Shown here: positions 1 through 11,515 of the stretch, one piece after another
Layout: each line of letters begins with the position of its first letter
Numbering within the stretch: the stretch's first letter is position 1
Notes under the pieces: model-generated
Databases searched by the model: none
Seen by the model: only the letters and a program-made list of their open reading frames with translations
Told to the model about the DNA's origin: nothing
NCBI GenBank assembly: GCA_948144175.1
Contig: CANXME010000213.1
Location: forward strand, 3,666,001 to 3,730,000
Source: Closterium sp. NIES-65
Taxonomy: Eukaryota; Streptophyta; Zygnematophyceae; Desmidiales; Closteriaceae
Direction of reading: 5' to 3'
Length of the DNA stretch: 64,000 bases
Made by a program: the position numbers and the translations under genes

Positions 1-322
1 GAACGAACGAGAATTGCACTATCGAAGCAAGAGTACAATGAGCGAAGGAATGAGCGAAGAATATATAGCGAAACTACAGTGGTAACGGTAATGGACTGTG
101 GTTGTCGCGCGATGGGCCTGGGACTGAGGTTGGGAAAAGTGTCGAAGCGGAGGCCCGGAGCGCGGGTTACCCGCCGAGCCGTGAGGTCAGGGTGCGACGT
201 GCAAAGGTGGCGGGCGGATTGTCGATGCGAGGATTGCGAGAGGTAACGGTGCTGACTGTGGTGCTACAGTGATGTACGCGTTGTTCAGGGATGCGAAGTA
301 AGGAAAAGGAATTTTCCTTACA
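1..322 (-). repeat. LTR-like fragment, truncated by window edge
   Basis: Read on the minus strand it starts TGTAAGGAAAATTCC at 322. This is the same opening as the gypsy LTRs at 35341 and 40412 and the solo LTR ending at 45879. A TATA-like stretch (CGCTATATATTC) lies near 58-70, about 255 bases inside, close to the place of the TATA-like box in the gypsy LTR. The other end is off the window, so neither the CA terminus nor a target duplication can be checked. Confidence 0.5.
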
Positions 323-1536
323 CTCACACTGAAAATTCCCCTAAACCCCAAACCTCTCGCTAGTTTTACCAGGCAAAAACAGCATTCTTGATACGAGGTT
401 TCCTGATATGAGGCCGTAGGAACACGCTCTGATTGTGACTGCAATCACAAGTGTCTCATCAGGCAAGGGTGACTCGTGTCTTGCACAGAAGTGTGAGATT
501 ATTGCAGTTGGAATGGGGTTTGCAAGATTTATTTTGTTAGCCATATCTTGCCTAGGGTGTGAGACCTTCAATGCACTCGTATTACAACCCATAACAAACA
601 TAGTCGCACCCTGCTTTATATAGTGATATTGGTTGTAAGTTCTATGATTTGCTGTCTGTAAAGTGAATTAATTCATCAGCAAGTTCTTTGATTTGCTGCG
701 ACACAACGGACCAATTCACTCCTTGCTGCGACACGCGGCAACGTTGCTTGTAGGTCTGAGCTCCACAGTCGTGTCGCACAAGGAGCTATCCCTGGTTCGG
801 AGTCTTGGTCTGGGAGACATGACATGCAACCCATCATTGTCCGTGTCGGTTCCAGACCAGTGAAAGGCTTTTGTTTCCAGGCTTCCCAATTTTTGCGTCG
901 TGGTTGGGGCGTTGTTGGCTGGTGTGCTCTGGGACCATCCACCAACATCACATCACGTCCATGCGTTCCTGGTGCGCTTTTCGCAGCGCAGTAAGGTGAC
1001 GTTTCCCGCTGTCGCAGATTAGGCAAAATGTCTTGGGGGCTGTCACCACTTCAAGGGTCCCTTGTCGGACGAAATTGTCGCACGGGTACCAATTTCAGTC
1101 GTCGGGTCGCATTTCGCTCCAGTGTGGCGCCGCTGTTCTGTCAAGGCAGCCTTGTGCCTTGTTGCCAGTCACGAGCCAGGTTCGGGACAAGGCTGGGAGT
1201 GATGTATGTGTCACTGCGAAATCGACGGAAAAGCTGGGTTGCTTTGTTTTCGAAGCGCGAAATGTTAGTGCAATTTATGGTCGTGGCGCCAACGGACAGG
1301 GGATCGTAGTCAAGTAGGCAGGACGGACAACAATACTGGGGAGGGCTTTACACGAACAGATCACCTCGAAATTCCCTCTGTTGTCTATGTCGCTCGCTCT
1401 GCTTCTCGACTCCCACAAAGAAAACTCATTTCTAACAGCCGATCTGATACTTTGAAACTTGTTCCTTTTCAAGCTAGTATTAACCATTAGTAGACATATC
1501 ATTCTAGCAGCAACGTTTCCACTCCCGTCAACCGCC
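323..1536. other. Intergenic, no supported gene
   Basis: Only short overlapping frames occur here. Several short motifs recur (ctgcgacac, gtcgcac) between about 690 and 1150 on both strands, which may be remnants of an unidentified repeat. The stretch just before 1537 is the leader of the fasciclin gene; I see no convincing TATA box. Confidence 0.4.
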
Positions 1537-2765
1537 ATGGCCACGATACGGCGGTGTCATCTATTCTACCTCCTCACAGCCGCAGCGCTCGTTGCGACAG
1601 CAATTGCAGGGAATCCGTCTACAACGTCCCCAGGCCCCGTCGCAGAGCAGCTCAATTCCGCCGGCTTCTCGGGATTCGTCAAGCTCCTCGAATCCGCTGA
1701 TTTACTCCCCACGATCCACGACAAATTAAAGACGGGTGACATGACCCTCTTCGTCCCGACGAACGAGGCTCTCATGTATCAGATCTCCCCCGCGATGTTC
1801 GCTTTTCTGAAAGCCCCGCGGAATAAAGCCCTGCTCCGGCAGGTGCTGATGTTCCACATCGTCTCAGAGCACATTTCGGCGTTTCAGTGGGACGGCAAGC
1901 ACACATCCATGGAGGGCTCTCCCGTGGAGCTGCGTATGGACGCGCTCGCGTTTTACGCGGCGAATAACCCGGTGAAGCAGTACAACGCGATCACGCTTGA
2001 AGAGGGCGCAGTGGTGCACTCGATCAAGGGGCTGCTCATTCCGCCAACAGCGGAGAGCTTGCTCGCTGACATTAAGAGCGACGCCGACCAGGAAGGGCGA
2101 CGTATTCTTAGCGGCGGTGTGGCCGCTCCGCCGTCGTCTCCCCCGCCGCCTCCTCCCATCACTACCGTGCCCGTGACCGTCGAGGCTCCGCTGCTTACTT
2201 CTCCGCCCCCTCCTCCGCCTTCTTACCCTGGCGGTCCCCCGATGAAGCCGTCAACGAGTGAGTCATTCCCTCACTTCCCCTCTACCACTCACTCTTTCCC
2301 CCCTTTCCGTCTGCACGCACTTTCTCTCCCGCTTTCTCGTCTTCCACCTCTTCCTCTCCCTTACTCGCTCATATGCTCGTTAAGCAAGGGTCTCATGTAC
2401 GGGTTGGCCGTGCACCTGCAAAACTCTTGGGCGAAAGTGGGTACTTGGCGAGTCTCGATTGGACAAAACTTTGGCCCCAGATTTGTAAACCAATCAGACA
2501 GGCCCTTCTTTCATCGACTGCAAAGCACTTGGTCTACCCGTCTCTTTAGTTGCGTCACGGAACTACAGGAGCGTAATATGCTCCCATACTCACTGATATG
2601 CGCTCGCTCGACCGGTCAACTCGTATTTCGACATCTCTTGTCGCACCATCTCATATCGCAAGTTGTGTGTTTTCGTCTCCCTTCGTCCGATGTGCAGGAT
2701 TCACCGCCAGCGTCCAATGGATTACAACAATCGGGGGTGCCATGCTGCTGGCGCTACTTCTGTAG
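1537..2765 (+). CDS. Fasciclin (FAS1) domain surface protein, two exons
   Basis: Exons 1537-2257 and 2698-2765 give a 262-residue protein. The ATG at 1537 has a strong context (ACCGCCATGG) and starts a hydrophobic signal peptide of about 25 residues. A single FAS1 domain follows, at roughly residues 35-170. Its two conserved stretches are visible: TLFVPTNEA, and a YNAITLEEG...VVHSIKGLLIP block. A proline-rich linker (PPSSPPPPPP and PPPPPPSYPGG) comes next. The donor GTGAGT at 2258 and acceptor TGTGCAG ending at 2697 join in phase 1. The short second exon encodes about 21 residues ending in a hydrophobic run (GGAMLLALLL) at the very C-terminus, as expected for a GPI-anchor signal or a tail anchor. 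Family knowledge: FAS1 proteins are extracellular adhesion or wall proteins. The continuous frame running past 2257 is intron read-through. Confidence 0.86.
2258..2697 (+). other. Intron of the fasciclin gene
   Basis: GTGAGT donor and pyrimidine-rich TGTGCAG acceptor. It stays open in the exon 1 frame by chance, but its translation has no fasciclin character. Confidence 0.75.
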
Positions 2766-3550
2766 CCATGCTTTTCACCCCCTCGTGCTTAGGCCATTAC
2801 GCTCCTGTAGTTGTGCGCGCTGTCGCCGCTTTCTGATTAGGAGACCAGTATGTCATGGCAGGATCTACTTGTTTATGGGGCAGCGGTACTATAGGGACGC
2901 ATGGAGCCCCATGGACACATACTAGGGCACTCGCAATTACACGGCTCCCCTTCCCCATTTACTTAGCAATATTGACTTAGTTGAGTGAAAGCGTTCGGAT
3001 TAATACGATTATTGTAGACTTCCCACGCTGCCAACAAGTATCTTACTGGAATCTGAATGACCAATTACACTCTTTCCTGTTGAAGGATGGATCTTCCTAC
3101 TTCCACAAGGCCTAGAACAACATGGGATGGGGGTAACAAAGACATGTTTGTGGGAATGGGTGATCTTCAGGGCATTGTCCCCACTAGAAGATCATGCAGC
3201 TAAGGCAGATGCTACACCCATCAAGGGATGCGACTTCGATGAATACCTTCATCAATACCACAGGCCGTCCCGTTTTTGGCTCACGAGGGACTACCCTACC
3301 CCCCTGTAGATGGCCATTGTATAAAACTCGTTAGACCACTCAGAACTTTCAAAAGCCGCCTACACATGGGGCTCTAAGTTCAGAGCAGAAACAGTTTTGC
3401 AGTCCATCAACTGGTAGCAGAGCGTTTCAATGGAAGAATCATCTACAGTAATCTAGGTTCTAGGCTCATTCTAGAGCCAAAACCCAGAATCTCTAGGATA
3501 TTTGACCTAATCCTGCTTCTCAAGTCTCTTATCTAACCCCAGCCGCAGCT
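2766..3550. other. Intergenic and 3' flanks of convergent genes
   Basis: This holds the 3' flank of the fasciclin gene (+) and of TOM9/TOM22 (-). A 60-residue frame at 3127-3309 has no recognisable similarity. Nothing else is supported. Confidence 0.4.
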
Positions 3551-3859
3551 TTATTTAGCTGCTGCAGCTGGAGGAGCAAGCGCGCCAACAGGAGGCGCGC
3601 CAAGAAGCCCCTGTTGACCTTCTAAATCCATCAGCTGCTGCTCGCGGTCCATCTCTATTATAAGCGGCACGCATAGGATTAAAAACGTCGTCCCCGCAAT
3701 CCACGCCGCCTTTCCCGTGCTCCATAGTAGCTTCCGACCCACCAAGCTACCCCCTGAGGCCGCACGCTTCAGCCTCGCCGTTAGCCAGTGCTCCTGTGTC
3801 CGATGAGCCAGAGGAGCGGGAGGAAGGGAGTTGTAACGGGCAAGGGAGGGGGAAGACAT
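3551..3859 (-). CDS. TOM9: Mitochondrial import receptor TOM9/TOM22 (plant type)
   Basis: Single-exon gene of 102 residues. It is the small plant form of TOM22, a subunit of the outer-membrane translocase that takes up nuclear-encoded preproteins. The diagnostic block spans about residues 45-75: KLLWSTGKAAWIAGTTF, then a membrane segment ending VPLIIEMDRE. The tail continues through LEGQQGLLGAPP, which is the plant TOM9 tail arrangement. The N-terminal cytosolic part is short and basic, without the acidic receptor domain of fungal and animal TOM22, as is known for plants. The C-terminus is alanine/proline-rich (APPAAAAK). It is transcribed towards the fasciclin gene. Length and motif order match the family, so it looks intact. 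Confidence 0.9.
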   Translation of the reverse strand: MSSPSLARYNSLPPAPLAHRTQEHWLTARLKRAASGGSLVGRKLLWSTGKAAWIAGTTFLILCVPLIIEMDREQQLMDLEGQQGLLGAPPVGALAPPAAAAK

Positions 3860-5076
3860 CCGAAGGATAGATTAGGTGAAGATTTGGATTCAGAGATCGA
3901 AGCGTCAAGAGAAACACTGGCATGTGAAGGGAACATAATAGTTCATGGCATGCGAACATAATAGTTCGGACAGCTTCATACAGCATCTTAAACTTTAACG
4001 CCGAGGTTGACAAAAAGAGACAAGGACATATTTGCGATGAGTTTAGGGTTTTCGACAAGGTCAGGTGCCTACAGCCAAAGGCCTCCTATCCTTGTCAAGG
4101 CAAGATCGGAAAGGATCCAGACTATACGTACCGCAACTACCAAAACTGGAATAATGACGAAACAAGATTACGACGCATCATTCAATGACTATAGTTTTGA
4201 TCCAGTACTGTAGGCCGCACCTGCTTGGCTGGTCCAGAAGATCCGATGGCTGCTGAAGTTCCTGGCATGGATGCGCTCTTCGTAAAGGAAGTGTGGATCA
4301 CAGAGGATCAAAGGCTTTTATAATCTCCGATCAGAAAGCCTGTTCGGACAACAGCGGAGAAATAGTAGCGCCCAGGATTCTAGGGAAGTGTGGGTATTGA
4401 GGCTAGGGTCGCTTGACAGGAGAGCTAGCCCAACTAGGAAGGTGGGAACTATCTGCAAGGTTGAGCACAAACTAGCTGTGGAGGGAATGTAGGGTGATGT
4501 TTATTGCACAGATGTTGGCTGTAACACCTGAAGTGTAATACCAGTAACATGAATCTTGGGAGCGGGGGATTGCGAAGAGTGGCAGCAGGTGGGACTCGCG
4601 GATTGGTTCTGATTCGCGGGAAAGGTGTACTGCTCTGTACAGCTCAACTCGAAGCATCACTCATAACTGTTCGTCACTTTGCTTGGTTGCTGCTGATTGA
4701 AAGCAAGTCGATTCAACCAAACACCAGTCCCTCCCTGGATCCATGGTGGATATACATCTCAAACTTTCTCAAACGTACTATACCGAAGGCCTTCACTTCA
4801 TGGCACTGTGTTGGGCATCCTGGAACTGCATTACATATCGGACAAAAATCCCACCCTAAAATACTGCACTTGCCTATTTCACCTTAGGGAACTGTGCGGT
4901 CTAAGACTGAGCGTCCACAGCCCCATCACAACGTTCATCCACATGAACTAACTTCGTTTATTGCGCATCGCGCCATTCTGAGAAATATATTTTTTTCTCT
5001 AGCGGGCGCGGGGACGCATTCCTACTCTCTCGCTTAGATCCTCAGTGCCTCGTGCCGCGTGCGAAGACCAGGCGGC
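3860..5076. other. Divergent intergenic region
   Basis: Upstream region shared by TOM9/TOM22 (-) and the coiled-coil gene (+), so it should hold both promoters. I see no clear TATA box or repeat. The frame at 4549-4887 has no recognisable domain. A T-rich stretch (atatatttttttctc) lies near 4986-4999, just before the second gene. Confidence 0.4.
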
Positions 5077-8000
5077 ATGTCGTGGTTCCGCTCCGCCCTT
5101 AATCGGGCGGCGGAGGCGGCGGGGGCTGGCGGAAGATCGGTTGCGCCGAATTTCGATCGCGTAAAGGCGTATGCGGGACACGTGGTGCAGCGCGCGGGAG
5201 ATGCAGTTGCCGGCGGAGCGAAGATGGTCCTGGAACGCGCTGTGGTGAGACGTCCTCGTTATTATACGCTTCGGTACTCCGTACGGCGACCCTTTGCTGT
5301 ACGGCGCAGCGCAATGCCGTGCAATGTTTATCCGTGCAATGTCGTTGGCCGTCCCTCCTTCGTGCCCGCAAGTGTCGATGTCAGTTCACATATAATATCA
5401 TTTTATTCGTATGAACTCGTTCAATCCCAGCCATTGGTAACTCAAGCCGTACAGCTCATAAAGACCGTCTCCCCAAGGCGCACGCTGGTCCTCTCCGTGC
5501 TAACTAGCACCTCCCTACTTCGTCCCGCTACTCCGTCTCTCAACCATCTGATCCGCTCTTCGGTCCTCTCTCGTCCTTCAGTTGACAACCATTATCCTGT
5601 CGTCTCCCCCCTTCCCCCCTCTCACCTCCACCCTCCCCTCCGTTTCCCCGCCATCCCTTCCCCCAGCCGGGGCGCAATCTCAACAACTTCCGCCACGCCG
5701 TGCGCCGATTGGACGAGGTCTCCCTCCTCGCGCGCGGGCGCGAACGGCGGGACGCGCTTGCGCGCTGGCTGGCTGCGCTCAAAGAGCTCTCCGACAACGA
5801 TCACGCGGACGGGATGGCCTACGCGGAGGAGTTGGCGCAGGGCGCGCAGGCGGACGGCGCACAGGGGGAGGGCGCGCAGGGGGAAGACGTTCCCGCGCAC
5901 ATTCCCGGGGTGGACGCGCCCCCAGAGGCAACGTTAGGGGAAGGGGAAGGCGGAGGGATTGGGGGAGGCACGGGAGGGGATACCGGCGCGGGAGGAGGAG
6001 GGGGGAAAGAGGTGGGGGGGACAGGCGCGCGGAGGTTGCCGAGTCCGCGGGTGCAGGTGGGGAGTTTCAACAGTGGGCCTGGTGCGGCTAGTCCGAGGGC
6101 AAGAGCAGCGGAAGACGCTCCCAGTGTTGGATCGGTGAGATGAGAGAGATGGATTGGGGTGGGGTGCGGTGGGAGTGGGATGGGGTGGGGTGGGATGGGA
6201 GTGCGATGGGGTGCTCAGGAGCGCTTGCCTGCATGCGTGCGTGCTACTCATCCATCCATCCATGCCACCCCATTGTCCCAACCAACCAATCCGTTCTAGC
6301 CATGCATGCATACTCATGCACCCTGCCCCCCTCCCCTCCTGCCCCAACCCACACACACATACACTCCCCCCCTACACACATGCACCCATCCCACCCACCC
6401 CCTCTTCCCCCTCTCCTCCCCTCCCTACGCACACATACTCCTTTTCACTGCGTGCTCGAGCATCAGTCGCCAGTGTCTCCCCTTCCCTCTCCCCCAATTC
6501 TTACCTTTCCTCCTATCAACCTTCGCATACCTCCTATTCCCTCCGCTTACCCCCCTCGTCTCCTCTCCCCCTCCCTGCCCCCACATAACCCCACACCCCC
6601 TTCCGAAATCCCTCTCCCCACTCCCTGCCTCCCCGCACCTTTCCCCTCCCTCCTTCCCTCATCGTCCATGGCTCTCTCCCCTCCTTCTCCCTGCGCCACA
6701 CACACACACCCTCTCTCCCTCTCTCACCAGCGCCCGTGCGTCAAGTTCTGTTCCATGATGAGGCCAATCCCGGAGTGATCTTCAAGTCAAACTAAAAGGT
6801 CACCCTACTCCTCTCCCCTCCCCCCCATGCCACACCACACCCTCCCTCTCTCTCTCAACTGTACCCGTGTGGCGTGCATCAGGTGTTATTCCACGATGCG
6901 GCCAATCCCGGCGTGCCGCTCACCTTCAGGGATGTCTTCCTGTGCAGCAAAGCCCTTGAGAACATCGTCGTCTCCTTTGTGAGTCACGGCGCTGCTGCTG
7001 CGTGAGTGAGTTCGGGGGGGTTGCTGTGAGTGAGTGAGGGTGCTGCTGCGATCAAGTCAGGGCGAGTGAGTTAATGATCGAGCCAAAGATTCGTGGGCGC
7101 CTTAAGGTAAGTTAGAAAGGGTTTAATCAATGGATGCCGGCTGGATGGAAAGATGGGTAAATGGTTGGAGGGAGGGAGGGATATAGCCAGGCCCATGGTG
7201 ATCCACATGATATGATCTCTATGTATTGACGGTACCATGATATGATGGTACCATGATATGATGGTACCGGACTCTCTGATTTTTCTCCCATGTCCTTGTC
7301 CGTGCGTGCACGTGCACCCCTTGTGCAGATAATGGAGCCACCATCCCCCCAGGAGGAGCAGATGCTGGCAGACATGTTCGAGTGAGTGAGCACGCGGGCA
7401 AGTGGGCGGATAGAGAGTGAGAGAGGTTGAGAGAGAGCGAGAGTGAGAGAGATTGGGGACTGGGCTGGAAGAGAGTGTCGCTGCTGCCACCACGAGTGTG
7501 AGGAGAGCGGGCTCACGCACACACACTCACACTCGCACAGTCATCACGTGCAGCTTGCAGCCTCCCATCCAACCCATCATGTTCTCATGCTTTTGGGGAT
7601 TTCGTCTCCCTTCTGCTCTTCTTACTTCCCCATCCCGTTTCTAACGTAGCTTCTACCCCCTCCTCTCCCTTATCCTCCATCCACTTCTTCCCCCTTCCCC
7701 TTCCACCCCACCCCCTCCACCCCCTCTTCCACCCTCGCATGTCCTCCCTCTCCCATCCCACATGGCCCACCCTGCCTGCCGACCCTCCATCCCCCAACCT
7801 CCATGCCCCACCCTACCTGCGCTGACCATGCCGTGTGCGCCAGTCTGTGTCTATCAGGCGACCATCAGCTGCACTCATCGCTCCTCAATGCCATCACACA
7901 GCTCTCCAACTCCTTCTCCTCCTACTCCGAGGTCAAGGTCAGTCACTTCTCTTCTAGCTCCCTGCTAGCTCTTGACGGCCCTTACATTGCTTTTGACAGC

Positions 8001-11000
8001 CCTTACACTACACTCAACGATCTGCCGCGCTCCCCCACTCTCCTCCCTCCGTCATCCTTGCTTCGTCCATTCCCCAAGCCCCATGCCCTGTGTGTGTACT
8101 TGTGTGCACGTGTGGCCTGCAGATGAGTCGGAAGGAGTTGCTGCGAATGGCGTCTGATGCAGTGGCAGGGCTGAAGCTCGACGCACAGCTGCAGAGGTGG
8201 GCAGTGGGCAGTGGGTAGTGGGCAGTGGGCAGTGGGCAGTGGGTAGTGGGTAGTGGGCAGTGGGTAGTGGGAAGTGGGTAGTGGGTAGTGGATAGTGGGT
8301 TGTGGGTAGTGGGCGCCACAAGAAGGGGAGCATGCAGGTTTGGAATGGGGGATTGGGTTACTCTTGAAAGGAGTGTGTGCTGTGCTCGTCTTCTGCCTCT
8401 TAATTCCCCCCCCTTCATCTGCCCCTTCATCTGCCCCTTCATCTGCCCCTTCATCTGCCCCATCATCTGCCCCTTCATCTGCCCCTTCATCTGCCCCTTC
8501 ATCTGCCCCTTCATCTGCCTGCCCCTTCATCCACCCTTCCTCTGCCGTTTTCCTGCCTGCCATCCGTCTGCCCTTTCCGCCCACCCCTTCCCCTGTTCAT
8601 GTCCCCTCGGTCGTGGTAACACTGTGACGCTGTAACACAGGCTGGAGGCGGAGGAGGAGAGGATAAAGCAGCTCATGGATGAGAAGATGGAGACTCTTTC
8701 GCTTCGTTCCCTCCGCCGCTCCCTCCCCCGCTCGCTCTCCCACTCCTCTCCCCGCCCTCCTTCTCCTTACTTGTGACCTTTCTGCTCACCCTGACGCTGT
8801 GATGCAGGCTGGAGGCGGAGGAGGAGAGGATAAAGCAGCTCATGGATGAGAAGATGGAGACTCTTTCGCTTCGCTCCCTCTCCCGCTCGCTCTCACACTC
8901 GCTCTCCCACTCCTCTCCCCGTCCTCCTCCTTCCCCTGCTGCTGCCGCCTCTGCCGCTACTGCTCCCTCTGCTGGTGCTGCTGCCGCAGCCGCTACTGCT
9001 GCCGCTGCCGCTACCACTGCTGGTAGTGGTGGTGGTGGTGGTGGTGATGGTGGTGGTGATGGTGATGGTGAGGGTGAGGGTGTTGCTCCCCCTGACGTTT
9101 CAGAGCTGTTCGGTTCCAAGCCTGCTCAGCCTAGGAAAGCGGAAGGGACAGGGGAAGAGAACGCAGGAAGGGTGGAGGGCGAGGAGGGGAGTACGGAAGG
9201 AGGTGGCGGGAAGGGGGAGGAGATTGGGAAGGGCGGGACGGGAGCGGATGCTGGGAGGGATGGAGAGGAAGGGGAGGAGTCAGAGCAAGGGGATGGGACA
9301 AGAGAGAGTCTGCAGATACCGCAAAAGTACTCTGTGGTATGTGTTTAGGATCTGACATGTAGTGAGCATGGCACACCAACGGCCAGCCCCCCCCCCCCCC
9401 CCCCCCCCCACCTGTTCGTCAGCACTGTTCCTTCCTACATCCCCTCTCTCTTCCACACCGCCATCCCCCCCTCCCGCGCTCCCCCCCAAGTCTCCTCCTC
9501 CAACTGCAATTTGCACTGAGGCCCAAGCCATGGGAGTCAACTTTTGAGTCGACTCCAAAGCCACTGAGGCCCAAGCCATGGGAGTCAGCTTTTGAGTCGA
9601 CTCCAAAGCCACTGAGGCCCAAGCCATGGGAGTCACTTAAAGCTCTCCATCTCATCCCCTCCCTTCTTTAGTTTCCCACCCCCCCTATTTCGCACCCTTC
9701 CCCGTTATCCCCTCTCGGCCTTCCCCCCCCCCCCCCCCCTTCTCTCCCCTTATGCGCCCTCTTCCTTGCCCCGCTCTCCCCCAACCAAACCCAGGACGTG
9801 CAGGCGACAGAGGCGCTGTTCTCGCTGGCAGCAGCGCTGGCGTCCGTGGTGCGGCGCAAGGAGCAGCTGCGCCACCGGGGGGACAGCGCTGCCGCTCGAA
9901 TGGTGAAGGTGCGTGCGTGCGTGCTTGCGTGCGGGACTGACACTGACACTGGCAGGGCCGCAGGGGAGGGGGCGGTTCTGGGTGCTGGCGTGGAGGTCTG
10001 GGCTGGGGTTGGAGTGCTGGGGTGTAATGTGTCTGCTTTTGAGTTGATTCAAAAGGAGGAAGCGGTTCTGGGTGCTGGCGTGGTGGGCTGGGGTTGGATT
10101 GGAGTGCTGGGGTGGAGTTGGAATCGACTGGGAACGATTCCTGAGTTGACTTGGAGTGGAATATTCTGATACGAGTGAGTCTAAAAATGCTCCGTTGCCA
10201 GGATGTGCGCAGCGCTGCTCTCCTGGGCCCTTGACTCGTGACTCGTGACTGATTGCCTGTCAAGCAGCCTGCCTGAAGTCCTGCCCTGTCACCCTGTTAT
10301 GTGTATCATCCCGGCTCTTGTTTTCTCTCAATCTCCTGCACCTTGTTGTGGCACTTCTCATCACCTCCTTCTCGTTTCCTCCTTCCATTCGCCTCCTTTC
10401 CGTCACCTCCTTCCTTACCTCCTTTGCTTCTCGTCTTGTTCCTTCACTCTCGTCCCACCTCTGCGTCAATACATCTCGCCAAGAAACGTGCAAGTCGTCA
10501 TATGCTGGCAGAACTCGCAGCACAATCTCTTCTCCCTCATCTTTCCTTCCCCTCCCCTCCCCTCCCCTCCCCTCCCCTCCCCTCCCCTCCCCTCCCCTCC
10601 CCTCCCCTTCGCTCCGCTCCCCTCCCCTCCCCTCCCCTCCCCTCCCCTCCCCTCCCCTCCCCTCCCCTCCCCTCCCCTCCCCTCCCCTCCCCTCCCCTCC
10701 CCATCCCCTTCAACTCCCAACTGCCTCTCTGGTGGAGCGCATGAGGGAGTTTTTGAGTCGACTAAAACATCCTTTATTCCCCTCCCCTCGCCTCCCCGTC
10801 TCCTTGAAACCCCCTTCACATCCCAACCTCCTGGCAGGTGGAGCGCACGAGGGAGCTAGCAGCCGAGCTGGCTAATTTCATGGACGACTTTGAGGCCAAG
10901 ATCGCAGAGTGCAGGTGATTGCAACAGAGGGCAGGTGATTGCAACAGAGGGCAGGTGAATGCAACAGAGGGCAGGTGATTGCAACAGAGGGCAGGTGACT

Positions 11001-11483
11001 AGAACATAGGGCAGGTGATTGCAACAGAGGGCAGGTGATTGGAACAGAGGGCAGGTGATTGCAACAGAGGGCAGTTGGATTCAAAAGAAAGCAGCTGAAT
11101 CTGAGAGCAACAGACGGGGCAATCTAGAGGAAAGGTGAAGCCATCGAAAGGTAGCCTATAGAGAAGGCACGAAAGGAAGGGATAGAAATCACATTGGTCA
11201 CGTGTGTAACCCTTAAAAATTGTTGCTTTTCCTTGTGCTCTCGCTGTGATGAATCACACCTACTCTTCCTTCCCTCCCCCACCCTTCCCCCCCCCTCCCC
11301 CGTGCAGGCAGCAGCGGCAGGAGGCAGTGACGTACCGCACGAGCAAGGAGGAGGAGGTGATGGAAGTAGAGAAAGGGATCACAGACGAGCTGCAGGCGCT
11401 GCACCAGCGGCGCAGGGAGATCGAAGAGCAGCTCAAGGAGGTGCGTGCGTGTGTGCGTGGGGTTTTTTTGGGCGTTCTCTGGT

Positions 11484-11515
<32 letters not shown>

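Noticed and set aside
2258-2925. Continuation of the fasciclin frame to 2925
   Set aside because: A good intron (GTGAGT ... TGTGCAG) gives a C-terminal hydrophobic anchor instead; the read-through has no family character.
8641-8790. First exon 7 copy as the real exon
   Set aside because: It runs into a stop before a usable donor, while the copy at 8808 joins exon 8 in phase.
10260-10875. Overlapping Pro/Ser/Leu frames
   Set aside because: Created by the (CCCCT)n repeat in intron 8.
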